From Dyella_A ginsengisoli (GTDB taxonomy: Bacteria > Pseudomonadota > Gammaproteobacteria > Xanthomonadales > Rhodanobacteraceae), in NCBI RefSeq assembly GCF_044904665.1, contig NZ_JADIKM010000003.1, forward strand, positions 248,001 through 312,000: a stretch of DNA of 64,000 bases, given 5' to 3'. The notes under the pieces are model-generated. The model searched no databases. It saw only the letters and a program-made list of their open reading frames with translations, and was not told the DNA's origin. Of the stretch, positions 40,607 through 47,182 are shown piece after piece (positions within the stretch are counted from its first letter, which is position 1; every line of letters begins with the position of its first letter). Position numbers and translations under genes: made by a program.

Positions 40607-42063
40607 CCGACGTATCTCTCTCCGCGCTGCGTGCATCCAATCCGGCCGCGGCGCTCGATGGTTCGGAAATCCTTGAGCTGACGCAAGGCGGCTCTTCCGC
40701 CGCAGCGATCATTTCGGATATCGCCAACTTCATGCGTGGCTTCGGATCGCTTCCGGTGGTCTATCTGGAAGATCACGGCTGCGACCCAACCGGCGTGGTG
40801 GACTCGACCACGGGTTTTCAGGCAGCCATCGCTGCCTGCGCCACGTCCGGCGGCGTGATCATGTCTAAGCAGGTCGATGCTACGTTTTTGATCGGCGGGG
40901 CGCTGCAAGACCCGACCGGCGCCAACGCGCAGCTCACGTTGCCGGTGAAGAACTACGGCGCCGACGCCCCCATCACCGTGTCGATCCTCGGCTATCGTCC
41001 CCCTCCGGCCGTCGTGAGCGTCACGGGCACCGAGCCGATACCAACTGGCGGACTGGTGATCAAGTCCACCTTGGCGGCGGGTACGGGTGCCGTGCTTGGC
41101 GGTGCGAACGGCTCAAACTTCACCAACGTAAATCTCGTGTTGCGGAACGCCATCATCCGCACGATCGCGAACCCTACGATCACCGGCATCGATGCGTCCA
41201 AAGTCGCCTGCATCGATTTCGACGGGGTGCTGGTCGACACGGGTAGCTTCGACGTTGGCGCGCTGGCGCAGCCAACGACTGCGACCAGCTACGGCATCAA
41301 GTTCCCCGCGATCAACAACGGCGCTCACACGACCGTGGGCGTGGTGGACGTGGTGGGCTTCTACACCGGAGCGCTGCTTGGCGAGCATTTGACGGCCAAC
41401 CAAATCAACTGCTGGGGGTGCGTGCGCACCGCAGAATCGCCAGCAGGCTATCACGCCATGCTAATCGACCGGTTGCAGTCGCTGCACTGCCAACACGGCA
41501 TTGTGGCGACGGGCGGAGCGAGCTACCTGCAAGTGACGCAGTTCAACGCCGAGCACGCTGCTTCCGGGTGGCAGGTGCCGGTCGACGATATTCTCGATAG
41601 CAGCAACTACTTGCATGGAAATGTGAAATGGCATGCCGTGCTCGCCGGGTCGGGTGTCAGCTCGTCGTTTACCAAGACGGGCGCATCCAGCCTCAACGTG
41701 AGTCAGTTGGATGCCTTGGCGTCGTCGGGCGGCAGCGGGTCCGTTCTGCCCGTCAATGCCCAAACCGGCACCGCGTACACGCTCGCCCTGACCGATGCGC
41801 CTTCACCGGTCTACCAAGGCATTGTGACCATGAACAACGCGGCGGCGAATACGCTGACCGTGCCACCGAACAGCAGCGTCGCGTTCCCCGTCGGCACGCA
41901 GATCCAGGTGGCGCAGCTCGGCGCGGGGCAGACGGCCATCGCAGCCGGGGTCGGCGTGACGGTAAACAACCCGAGCAGCCTGACGGCGCGTGCGCAGTAT
42001 TCGACGCTGGTTCTCACGCAGGTCGCCGCGAATGCGTGGGTGCTCGGTGGAGACATGACGTGA
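40603..42063 (+). CDS. Tailspike/tail fibre with right-handed beta-helix
   Basis: A 486-residue receptor-binding protein. The N-terminal about 60 residues are an adaptor. Then VVYLEDHGCDPTGVVDSTTG, with FQAAIAACATSGG following, is the signature of pectate-lyase-like beta-helix tailspikes, followed by many short strands. The C-terminal part (from about residue 385) is a small beta domain. It may bind or cut surface polysaccharide; catalytic residues cannot be assigned by eye. Confidence 0.8.
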   Translation: MTDVSLSALRASNPAAALDGSEILELTQGGSSAAAIISDIANFMRGFGSLPVVYLEDHGCDPTGVVDSTTGFQAAIAACATSGGVIMSKQVDATFLIGGALQDPTGANAQLTLPVKNYGADAPITVSILGYRPPPAVVSVTGTEPIPTGGLVIKSTLAAGTGAVLGGANGSNFTNVNLVLRNAIIRTIANPTITGIDASKVACIDFDGVLVDTGSFDVGALAQPTTATSYGIKFPAINNGAHTTVGVVDVVGFYTGALLGEHLTANQINCWGCVRTAESPAGYHAMLIDRLQSLHCQHGIVATGGASYLQVTQFNAEHAASGWQVPVDDILDSSNYLHGNVKWHAVLAGSGVSSSFTKTGASSLNVSQLDALASSGGSGSVLPVNAQTGTAYTLALTDAPSPVYQGIVTMNNAAANTLTVPPNSSVAFPVGTQIQVAQLGAGQTAIAAGVGVTVNNPSSLTARAQYSTLVLTQVAANAWVLGGDMT

Positions 42064-42674
42064 TCCCTGGGTTTACGAAACACCGTGCCGCCGGGCCGAC
42101 CGCGGTGACTTGGAACCCGTCGGACAAAGGGCCTGACATTGTCCTGTCGAGCGGCAACTTGGCCGCGGCGCCAAGCGGTAGCTACACCACGCACGAGGCC
42201 GTACGCGCCACGCTCTCACGCTCAACCGGGAAATGGTGCATTGAGTTTGAATGCACGGCCACGGGCGCCTCGAACTACACGGTTGTGGGCTTGGCTAATT
42301 CGTCTATGGCCCTCGGCCCATCGTCCATGGCTTTCCCGGGTAGCGACGCTAACGGCTGGGGCTACTACGAACTGGACGGCAGCAAGTACCACAACGGCAC
42401 CTCGGCGGCGTACGGCGCAAGTTACGGCATAGGCGACGTGATCACTGCGTATTGGGACGCGGACGCCGGCCTTCTTTGGTACGCGAAGAACGGCGCCGTG
42501 CAGGCCGGGGGGGACCCCGCCGCGGGAACGGGCGCGGCCTTTTCCGGGGTCACGGGGACGCTGTTCCCCGCGTTGAACATTTTTGCCAGCAACGGCGGCA
42601 GTTTCAGCTTGCGCCCGGGGTCTTCGACGATCGCGTACCCCATCGCTGGGTTTGGTGCTTGGGACGGAAGCTAA
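42060..42674 (+). CDS. SPRY-domain tail protein
   Basis: A 204-residue protein from a GTG at 42060 (GTGA overlap with the tailspike). The pattern STGKWCIEFECTATG, then WGYYELDGSKYHNG, then IGDVITAYWDADAGLLWYAK with ASNGGSFSLRPG matches a B30.2/SPRY beta-sandwich. Such domains mediate binding. Here it is probably a second receptor-binding or decoration protein on the tail. Confidence 0.8.
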   Translation: MIPGFTKHRAAGPTAVTWNPSDKGPDIVLSSGNLAAAPSGSYTTHEAVRATLSRSTGKWCIEFECTATGASNYTVVGLANSSMALGPSSMAFPGSDANGWGYYELDGSKYHNGTSAAYGASYGIGDVITAYWDADAGLLWYAKNGAVQAGGDPAAGTGAAFSGVTGTLFPALNIFASNGGSFSLRPGSSTIAYPIAGFGAWDGS

Positions 42675-42765
42675 GCGGGTGCTTTCGGCTAGCGCGGGCC
42701 CGCCAGCTCCCTTCGCTTTGATCGGCCAACCTTCCGCCTGTGAGGTGGCATTACGGATAGACGTA

Positions 42766-42791
42766 GGAAACGCTTTGCCTTAGTCGTTTCC
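42766..42791 (+). repeat. 26-bp hairpin element, copy 3
   Basis: Arms GGAAACGCTT and AGTCGTTTCC around loop TGCCTT. It lies in the 140-bp gap between the tail genes and the endolysin, 23 bases before the ATG at 42815. Confidence 0.75.
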
Positions 42792-42814
42792 CTACTCTGC
42801 GGCAGCATGGGCCC

Positions 42815-43351
42815 ATGAGCCAGCTGCCGCTTCCCATCGCCCCGGTCGACGCGCTGTACCAAGTGATCGCCCCCGCGCTTCGGCTGCTGCCGCCGGCGCT
42901 CACCAGCGACCCGGCGCGCGCGCAGGTGCTGACGATCATGCTACAAGAGTCCGAGCTGAACGCGCGCGTGCAGGGCGGCGATGGCCCGGCTCACGGCCTG
43001 GCGCAGTTCGAGCGCAATGGGGGTGTACGTGGCGTGCTGCAGCACCCCGCCACTGCGAAGCTGGCCAACGCGCTGTGCGCCGCTCGCGGCGTGCCGGCCA
43101 CCAGCTACAGCGTCTACACGGCGCTTCCAGGCGATGACGTGCTCGCCGCCGGCTTTGCCAGGCTGTACCTCTACACCGACCCGGCGCCGCTGCCCAAGCT
43201 CGGTGACGTCGACGGCGCGTGGGAGTGCTACCTGCGTATCTGGCGTCCCGGCGCCTACGCGCGCGGCACCCAGGCCGAAAGGGAAGAGCTGCGGGCCAAG
43301 TGGGGCCGCCACTACGCCACTGCCTGCGGGGCGCTTGCCCGTGCTGCGTGA
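42815..43351 (+). CDS. Endolysin, lysozyme/transglycosylase-like
   Basis: A 178-residue protein of lysozyme-like fold that should cut host peptidoglycan. Glu45 in IMLQESELNA is the probable catalytic residue, followed by the GPAHGLAQFE motif typical of transglycosylases. No signal peptide is visible, so release would need a holin; two membrane proteins follow. Confidence 0.8.
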   Translation: MSQLPLPIAPVDALYQVIAPALRLLPPALTSDPARAQVLTIMLQESELNARVQGGDGPAHGLAQFERNGGVRGVLQHPATAKLANALCAARGVPATSYSVYTALPGDDVLAAGFARLYLYTDPAPLPKLGDVDGAWECYLRIWRPGAYARGTQAEREELRAKWGRHYATACGALARAA

Positions 43352-43745
43352 CGAAAGCGCCATCGCTGTCAGCCTGGTGGCTGCGCTCTATTCCACGGGC
43401 GCTGCACTGATCACCGCCGGCACGCAGGTGGTGATCGCCGGGGTGCCGGCGCCGGTGGCCTTCATGGCCTTCGCGGGTGCCGCCGCGGGCCTGGTGGTGC
43501 AGCCGCCCAAGCTCAGCCGCTGGGCGATGCTGCTGCTCATGCTGAGCTTCACGTTCTTCGGCGCGTGCATTGCCGTGGCCATCGGCGGCATTCCCCACTT
43601 CGGGTTCGTTCGGGACATCGCGCCGGCTGTCGCCGGCATCACGTCGTTTTTCGCGCAGTCGCTGGTGCCTGCGGTCCGGCGGCGCCTGGGGATGGAGGTG
43701 GCACGGCGCGGTGCGCCCGACAACCGCAGCGGAGACTCCCCATGA
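43341..43745 (+). CDS. Putative holin
   Basis: A 134-residue membrane protein from a GTG at 43341. It has three or more hydrophobic helices (about residues 8-30, 33-50, 58-80) and a basic C-terminus. It lies between the endolysin and a second small membrane protein, the usual holin place. An alternative start slightly downstream is possible. Confidence 0.7.
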   Translation: MLRDESAIAVSLVAALYSTGAALITAGTQVVIAGVPAPVAFMAFAGAAAGLVVQPPKLSRWAMLLLMLSFTFFGACIAVAIGGIPHFGFVRDIAPAVAGITSFFAQSLVPAVRRRLGMEVARRGAPDNRSGDSP

Positions 43746-44065
43746 TCGATGTTCTCGCCTGGCTGGCCGCCTGCGTGGCCGCCGTCACTGGCATGGCCAT
43801 GCTGCATGACTCCAGCTTCCGGCCGGCCGATACCTCACCGCGCGGCTGGCTGCGCCACACACTGCGCCTCGCCTGCCTCATCTGCATCACCGCCAGCGCC
43901 TGCGTGGTGTGCGCCATGCCGAGCATGCGCACCGGCACCGTGTACGAGGTACTGCTGCGCGCCTTTCTCGCCGCCTACATGGCCATGCAGAGCCCATGCC
44001 CATGGTTCCGCTACGTGTTTCAAGGCAGGGCGGCTGGGTTCTATGAACGCAGGCGCATGCTGTGA
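43742..44065 (+). CDS. Small membrane protein of lysis cassette
   Basis: A 107-residue protein with hydrophobic helices at about 4-20, 40-62 and 72-84 and a basic end (FQGRAAGFYERRRML). ATGA overlap with the holin-like gene. It may be a second holin or antiholin; this is inferred from position. Confidence 0.6.
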   Translation: MIDVLAWLAACVAAVTGMAMLHDSSFRPADTSPRGWLRHTLRLACLICITASACVVCAMPSMRTGTVYEVLLRAFLAAYMAMQSPCPWFRYVFQGRAAGFYERRRML

Positions 44066-44523
44066 CGCTCGCGCAGCGCGTTCTCGCCCTCGCTGTGCTG
44101 GTGCTGGCCAGCCTGCTCGCTGCCATCGCCTACGGGCACCACCGCTATACGCAGGGCGTCGCCGACGGCCGGGCCGCACAGGTGGCCGAACAGGCGAAGG
44201 CTGACCGGCAATCCGCCGACCAGGCGCAACAGGCCATCACCGCGTCGGCACAGGCCGGCAACGCGCTCACCCTGCAGATCCAGACCCAGCTGCCAGCGAT
44301 CGAGGTCGCCAGCCATGACACCGCCCAACGCATCCGCACCATCTACCTTGCCGCGCCGGCTGTTGCTGCTGGTGGTAACCCTCAGTGCGCTCGCCCTGAC
44401 GGCGTGCAGCAGCAGCTCAACGCGGCCGTTGCCTCGGCCAACGCCGCCGCCGCTGGTCACCTGCGACCAGACGCAGGCAGCCCGGCCGCTGCCGCCTCTG
44501 CCGCCGCTGCGCGGCCCCGCTGA
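44062..44523 (+). CDS. Rz-like inner-membrane spanin
   Basis: A 153-residue protein from a GTG at 44062 (GTGA overlap). It has one N-terminal signal-anchor helix (ALAVLVLASLLAAIAYG) and a periplasmic Gln/Ala-rich coiled coil. It fuses inner and outer membranes together with the lipoprotein coded inside it. Typical i-spanin layout. Confidence 0.85.
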   Translation: MTLAQRVLALAVLVLASLLAAIAYGHHRYTQGVADGRAAQVAEQAKADRQSADQAQQAITASAQAGNALTLQIQTQLPAIEVASHDTAQRIRTIYLAAPAVAAGGNPQCARPDGVQQQLNAAVASANAAAAGHLRPDAGSPAAAASAAAARPR

Positions 44524-44644
44524 CCTGGTCGCCACCGACACCTGGATCTCCGACACCGCCGGCCTGTATCAGTCCGAGGTCACCCTCCGCCAGCTCGAGC
44601 ACCACTGCCTGCAGCAGCTGCGCGACAAGGGCGTGATCCGGTAG
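44315..44644 (+). CDS. Rz1-like outer-membrane spanin lipoprotein
   Basis: A 109-residue lipoprotein starting inside Rz in another frame. The signal helix ends in a lipobox with Cys31 (LALTAC). The mature part is Pro-rich, as in Rz1. Overlap with Rz is 209 bp. Its stop is 1 bp from the reconstructed phage-form integrase stop on the other strand. Confidence 0.85.
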   Translation: MTPPNASAPSTLPRRLLLLVVTLSALALTACSSSSTRPLPRPTPPPLVTCDQTQAARPLPPLPPLRGPADLVATDTWISDTAGLYQSEVTLRQLEHHCLQQLRDKGVIR

Positions 44645-44660
44645 GTCAGTCGCCCCGTTC

Positions 44661-44764
44661 TTGCGCTGGAGCGGCCTTCCGCGTAACATCCTCGGACTCT
44701 GAGCGGGGAATGAGGACGCGCAAGGGCTCTGTCAGATAGAGTTCGAAGCGCGCCCCCGCTACCA
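44661..44764 (+). pseudogene. Decayed metY-like promoter and tRNA remnant
   Basis: TTGCGC (44661) and TAACAT (44684) are 17 bp apart, like the metY promoter. CGGCC occurs at the same offset in both spacers. CGGACTCTGA (44693-44702) is identical to 7403-7412, followed by GCGGGG. The 3' end GTTCGAA...GCCCCCGCTACCA matches the tRNA T-arm and acceptor. The 62 bases between GCGGGG and CCA fold as an extended hairpin and lack an anticodon arm, so it is not a functional tRNA. Confidence 0.65.
44752..44764 (+). other. attR core
   Basis: GCCCCCGCTACCA, identical to the 3' end of metY at 7477-7489. Downstream is host DNA (metY terminator, rimP). Confidence 0.85.
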
Positions 44765-44782
44765 GATCTTTCTTAGAACAAG

Positions 44783-44806
44783 AAAGCCTCCTCGTGAGGC
44801 TTTTTT
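44783..44806 (+). terminator. Rho-independent terminator, originally after metY
   Basis: AAAGCCTC and GAGGCTTT pair around loop CTCGT, followed by further T. In the unintegrated chromosome it lies about 20 bases after metY. It would separate the tRNA from the rimP-nusA genes, with read-through expected. From here to rimP (44965) only a weak second hairpin with a T-run (about 44907-44931) is seen. Confidence 0.75.
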
Positions 44807-44964
44807 GTTGGGCGCAAGGAAGCGTCGCCGACCGGCCAGGGGCGCATCGCCCCGGCCGCAGGCCCGGAAAGGCTGGATGAGCCGGCACATCGGCGTGGTA
44901 AGGGAATGGGCCGTTTCGAGCCCTTTTTTTGTTTCTGGCGACTGGAAAAACGATCGGTACCGAC

Positions 44965-45492
44965 ATGGATACCCTGGCACTGGCACAACGCTTCAGCGAG
45001 GTTCTGGCTGATCTTCAGCTGGAATGCCTGGGCGTGGAGTTCTCCCCGTCGCAGGGGCAGAGTACGCTTCGCGTTTATCTCGACGTGCTCGACCGGTCGG
45101 AAGGGCGCGAGGTGGGCATCGACGATTGCGAGGCGGCCAGCCGCGAGCTGTCGGCATTGCTGGACGTGGAAGATCCGGTTCCGGGCCACTACGTGCTGGA
45201 AGTGTCCTCGCCGGGCATCGACCGTCCGCTGTTCACCGCCGAGCAGTTCGCTCGCGTGCTCGGGCAGGAAGTGAAGATCCTGCTCAAGGCGCCGATCGAG
45301 GGCCGCCGCCGTCTGCGCGGCAAGCTGGTGCAGGTGCAGGACGAACGAGTCACGCTGGAAGCGGAAGGCAAGACATTCGAATTCGACCATGCGGACGTGG
45401 ACAGTGCACGCGTGGTGCCGGACTGGGTGGCGCTCGGTTACGTGCCGCAGCCCAAGAAGGGTGGCAAGAAACCGGCCCCCAAGGCCAACTGA
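44965..45492 (+). CDS. rimP: Ribosome maturation factor RimP
   Basis: Assists assembly of the 30S ribosomal subunit. The 175-residue protein starts MDTLALAQRFSEVLADLQLE and shows the family's segment GHYVLEVSSPGIDRPL. The C-terminal SH3-like part is followed by a basic Lys/Pro tail. First gene of the nusA operon. In this lysogen the nearest upstream sequence is phage DNA and the metY terminator rather than metY itself. Confidence 0.95.
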   Translation: MDTLALAQRFSEVLADLQLECLGVEFSPSQGQSTLRVYLDVLDRSEGREVGIDDCEAASRELSALLDVEDPVPGHYVLEVSSPGIDRPLFTAEQFARVLGQEVKILLKAPIEGRRRLRGKLVQVQDERVTLEAEGKTFEFDHADVDSARVVPDWVALGYVPQPKKGGKKPAPKAN

Positions 45493-45547
45493 GACATATC
45501 CCTAGCGAGCAGGCGCCGGTTGTCCGGCGACCTACGGAGTGGTTGCA

Positions 45548-47053
45548 ATGAGCAAAGAACTGTTGCTGGTGGTCGACGCGGTTGCCAACGAGAAGGGCGT
45601 GCCGCGCGAAGTGATCTTCGAGGCCATGGAAGCAGCGCTGGCCTCGGCCGCCAAGAAGCGCTACCCCGACGAGGATCCGGATATCCGCGTGGAGATCGAC
45701 CGCCACTCCGGCGAGTACGAGACCTTCCGCCGCTGGGAAGTCATCGCCGACGATGGCGAGATGGAGTCGCCGTATTTCCAGGTGCGCCTGATGGACGCCG
45801 TGGACGAACGCGAAGACGCGCAGGTCGGCGAATTCATCGAGCAGCAGATCGAGAACGCCGAGTTCGGGCGCATCGCCGCGCAGGCCGCCAAGCAGGTGAT
45901 CGTGCAGCGTGTGCGCGAGGCCGAGCGCCAGCAGGTGGTCGATGCGTTCCGTGACCGCGTGGGCGAGCTGGTGATCGGCATCGTCAAGCGCGTCGAGCGC
46001 GGCAACATCTACCTGGACCTGGGCAGCAATGCCGAGGCCTTCATCCCGCGTGACAAGACGATCCCGCGCGAGTCGCACCGCGTGGGCGATCGCGTGCGCG
46101 GCTACTTGTATGAAGTGAAGTCCGAAGTGCGCGGGCCGCAGCTGTTCGTCTCGCGCGCCGCGCCGGAATTCATGATCGAGCTGTTCAAGCTCGAAGTGCC
46201 GGAAGTGGGCCAGGGCCTGGTCGAGATCAAGGGCTGCGCCCGCGATCCGGGCGATCGCGCCAAGATCGCCGTGCTCGCCCACGACACCCGCACCGATCCG
46301 ATCGGCGCGTGCATCGGCATGCGCGGCTCGCGTGTGCAGGCGGTGTCCAACGAGCTCAACGGCGAGCGCGTGGACATCATCCTGTGGCACGAGAACCAGG
46401 CGCAGTTCGTCATCAACGCGATGGCGCCGGCCGAAGTGCAGTCCATCATCATGGACGAGGAAAAGCATTCGATGGATATCGCGGTGGCCGAGGACAAGCT
46501 GTCCCAGGCGATCGGTCGCGGTGGCCAGAACGTGCGCCTCGCCAGCAAGCTCACCGGCTGGCAGCTCAACGTGATGACGCAGGATCAGGTCACCGCCAAG
46601 AGCGAGGCCGAGCAGAAGGCCGCACTGGCGCTGTTCATGGACAAGCTCGAAGTGGACGAAGAGATCGCCAACATCCTCGTGCAGGAAGGCTTCTCCAGCG
46701 TCGAGGAAATCGCCTACGTGCCCAGCGCCGAGCTGCTGGCGGTGGAGGGCTTCGACGAGGACATCGTCGAGGAACTGCGCGCGCGTGCCCGCGATGCGTT
46801 GCTCACCGAGGCGCTGGCGCTGGAGGAGGGCATCGAAGAGCACCAGCCTTCCGAGGAGCTGCTGGCGATCGAGGGCATGGACGAGGCCACCGCGTATGCG
46901 CTGGCGGCTCGCGAGATCAGCACGGTGGACGATCTGGCCGACCTCGCGGTCGACGACCTGATCGATATCGAAGGCATGGACGAAGAGCGCGCTGCCGCGC
47001 TGATCATGGCCGCACGTGCGCCGATGATCGAGCGACTGGAGAAGGGCGGCTAA
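45548..47053 (+). CDS. nusA: Transcription termination/antitermination factor NusA
   Basis: Binds RNA polymerase and controls pausing, termination and antitermination. The 501-residue protein has an N-terminal polymerase-binding domain (1-130) and an S1 domain (about 135-200, GNIYLDLGSNAEAFIP). Two KH domains follow (GACIGMRGSRVQAVSNEL and AIGRGGQNVRLA). Two C-terminal acidic repeats are present (about 365-495), as in E. coli-type NusA. The start at 45548 is preferred over an upstream in-frame codon. Confidence 0.97.
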   Translation: MSKELLLVVDAVANEKGVPREVIFEAMEAALASAAKKRYPDEDPDIRVEIDRHSGEYETFRRWEVIADDGEMESPYFQVRLMDAVDEREDAQVGEFIEQQIENAEFGRIAAQAAKQVIVQRVREAERQQVVDAFRDRVGELVIGIVKRVERGNIYLDLGSNAEAFIPRDKTIPRESHRVGDRVRGYLYEVKSEVRGPQLFVSRAAPEFMIELFKLEVPEVGQGLVEIKGCARDPGDRAKIAVLAHDTRTDPIGACIGMRGSRVQAVSNELNGERVDIILWHENQAQFVINAMAPAEVQSIIMDEEKHSMDIAVAEDKLSQAIGRGGQNVRLASKLTGWQLNVMTQDQVTAKSEAEQKAALALFMDKLEVDEEIANILVQEGFSSVEEIAYVPSAELLAVEGFDEDIVEELRARARDALLTEALALEEGIEEHQPSEELLAIEGMDEATAYALAAREISTVDDLADLAVDDLIDIEGMDEERAAALIMAARAPMIERLEKGG

Positions 47054-47182
47054 CCGCGAGCGGACGCGCCCTGGAAGGGCGCGCCGGGGAGAGCCTCAAG
47101 GGGCTTTCCACCAGGGATGGAGGTGGACGTGCAGGCGAGGCCGCACGGACGATAGGCGCGGGAACGGCGGAGAAAGAACACG

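Larger units (their letters stand above)
7490..44764. mobile_element. Lambdoid siphovirus prophage integrated in metY
   Basis: The element is bounded by a 13-bp direct repeat and carries a full set of phage functions. These are integrase, repressor and Cro-like proteins, primase and helicase, Nu1/GpA-type terminase, portal, protease-capsid, tail tube, chaperone, tape measure, tail tip, tailspike, endolysin, holin and Rz/Rz1. No disrupted essential module was seen, so it may be inducible. Removing 7490-44764 restores metY joined to GATCTTTCTTAG, a terminator and rimP, which is the ancestral proteobacterial order. The head genes look lambda-like; the tail-tip genes resemble those of transposable Pseudomonas/Burkholderia siphophages (BR0599-type protein). 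No transposase is present. Confidence 0.95.
44646..44764 (-). other. Displaced 3' end of integrase gene (phage form)
   Basis: In the circular phage, joining the core here to that at 7477-7489 extends the integrase frame through this segment. It would encode 39 residues starting VVAGARFELYLTEPLRVLIP and end with TGA at 44646. In the prophage this piece has no start of its own. The same DNA read on the plus strand resembles the metY promoter and tRNA. Confidence 0.8.

Noticed and set aside
40603..42674. Diversity-generating retroelement in the receptor-binding region
   Set aside because: No reverse transcriptase and no template/variable repeat pair was seen near the tailspike or SPRY gene.
44703..44764. 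A second functional tRNA gene at the right prophage end
   Set aside because: Acceptor-like ends and a T-loop-like GTTCGAA exist, but there is no anticodon arm or D-arm and only 62 bases; it is better seen as attP sequence or tRNA remnant.
7490..44764. Mu-like transposable phage
   Set aside because: BR0599-type tail gene and Mor-like protein suggested it, but there is no transposase A/B pair, and a site-specific serine integrase with tRNA att sites is present.
44907..44931. Second terminator between the metY terminator and rimP
   Set aside because: Stem GGGC/GCCC is only about 4 bp before a T-run; too weak to call.
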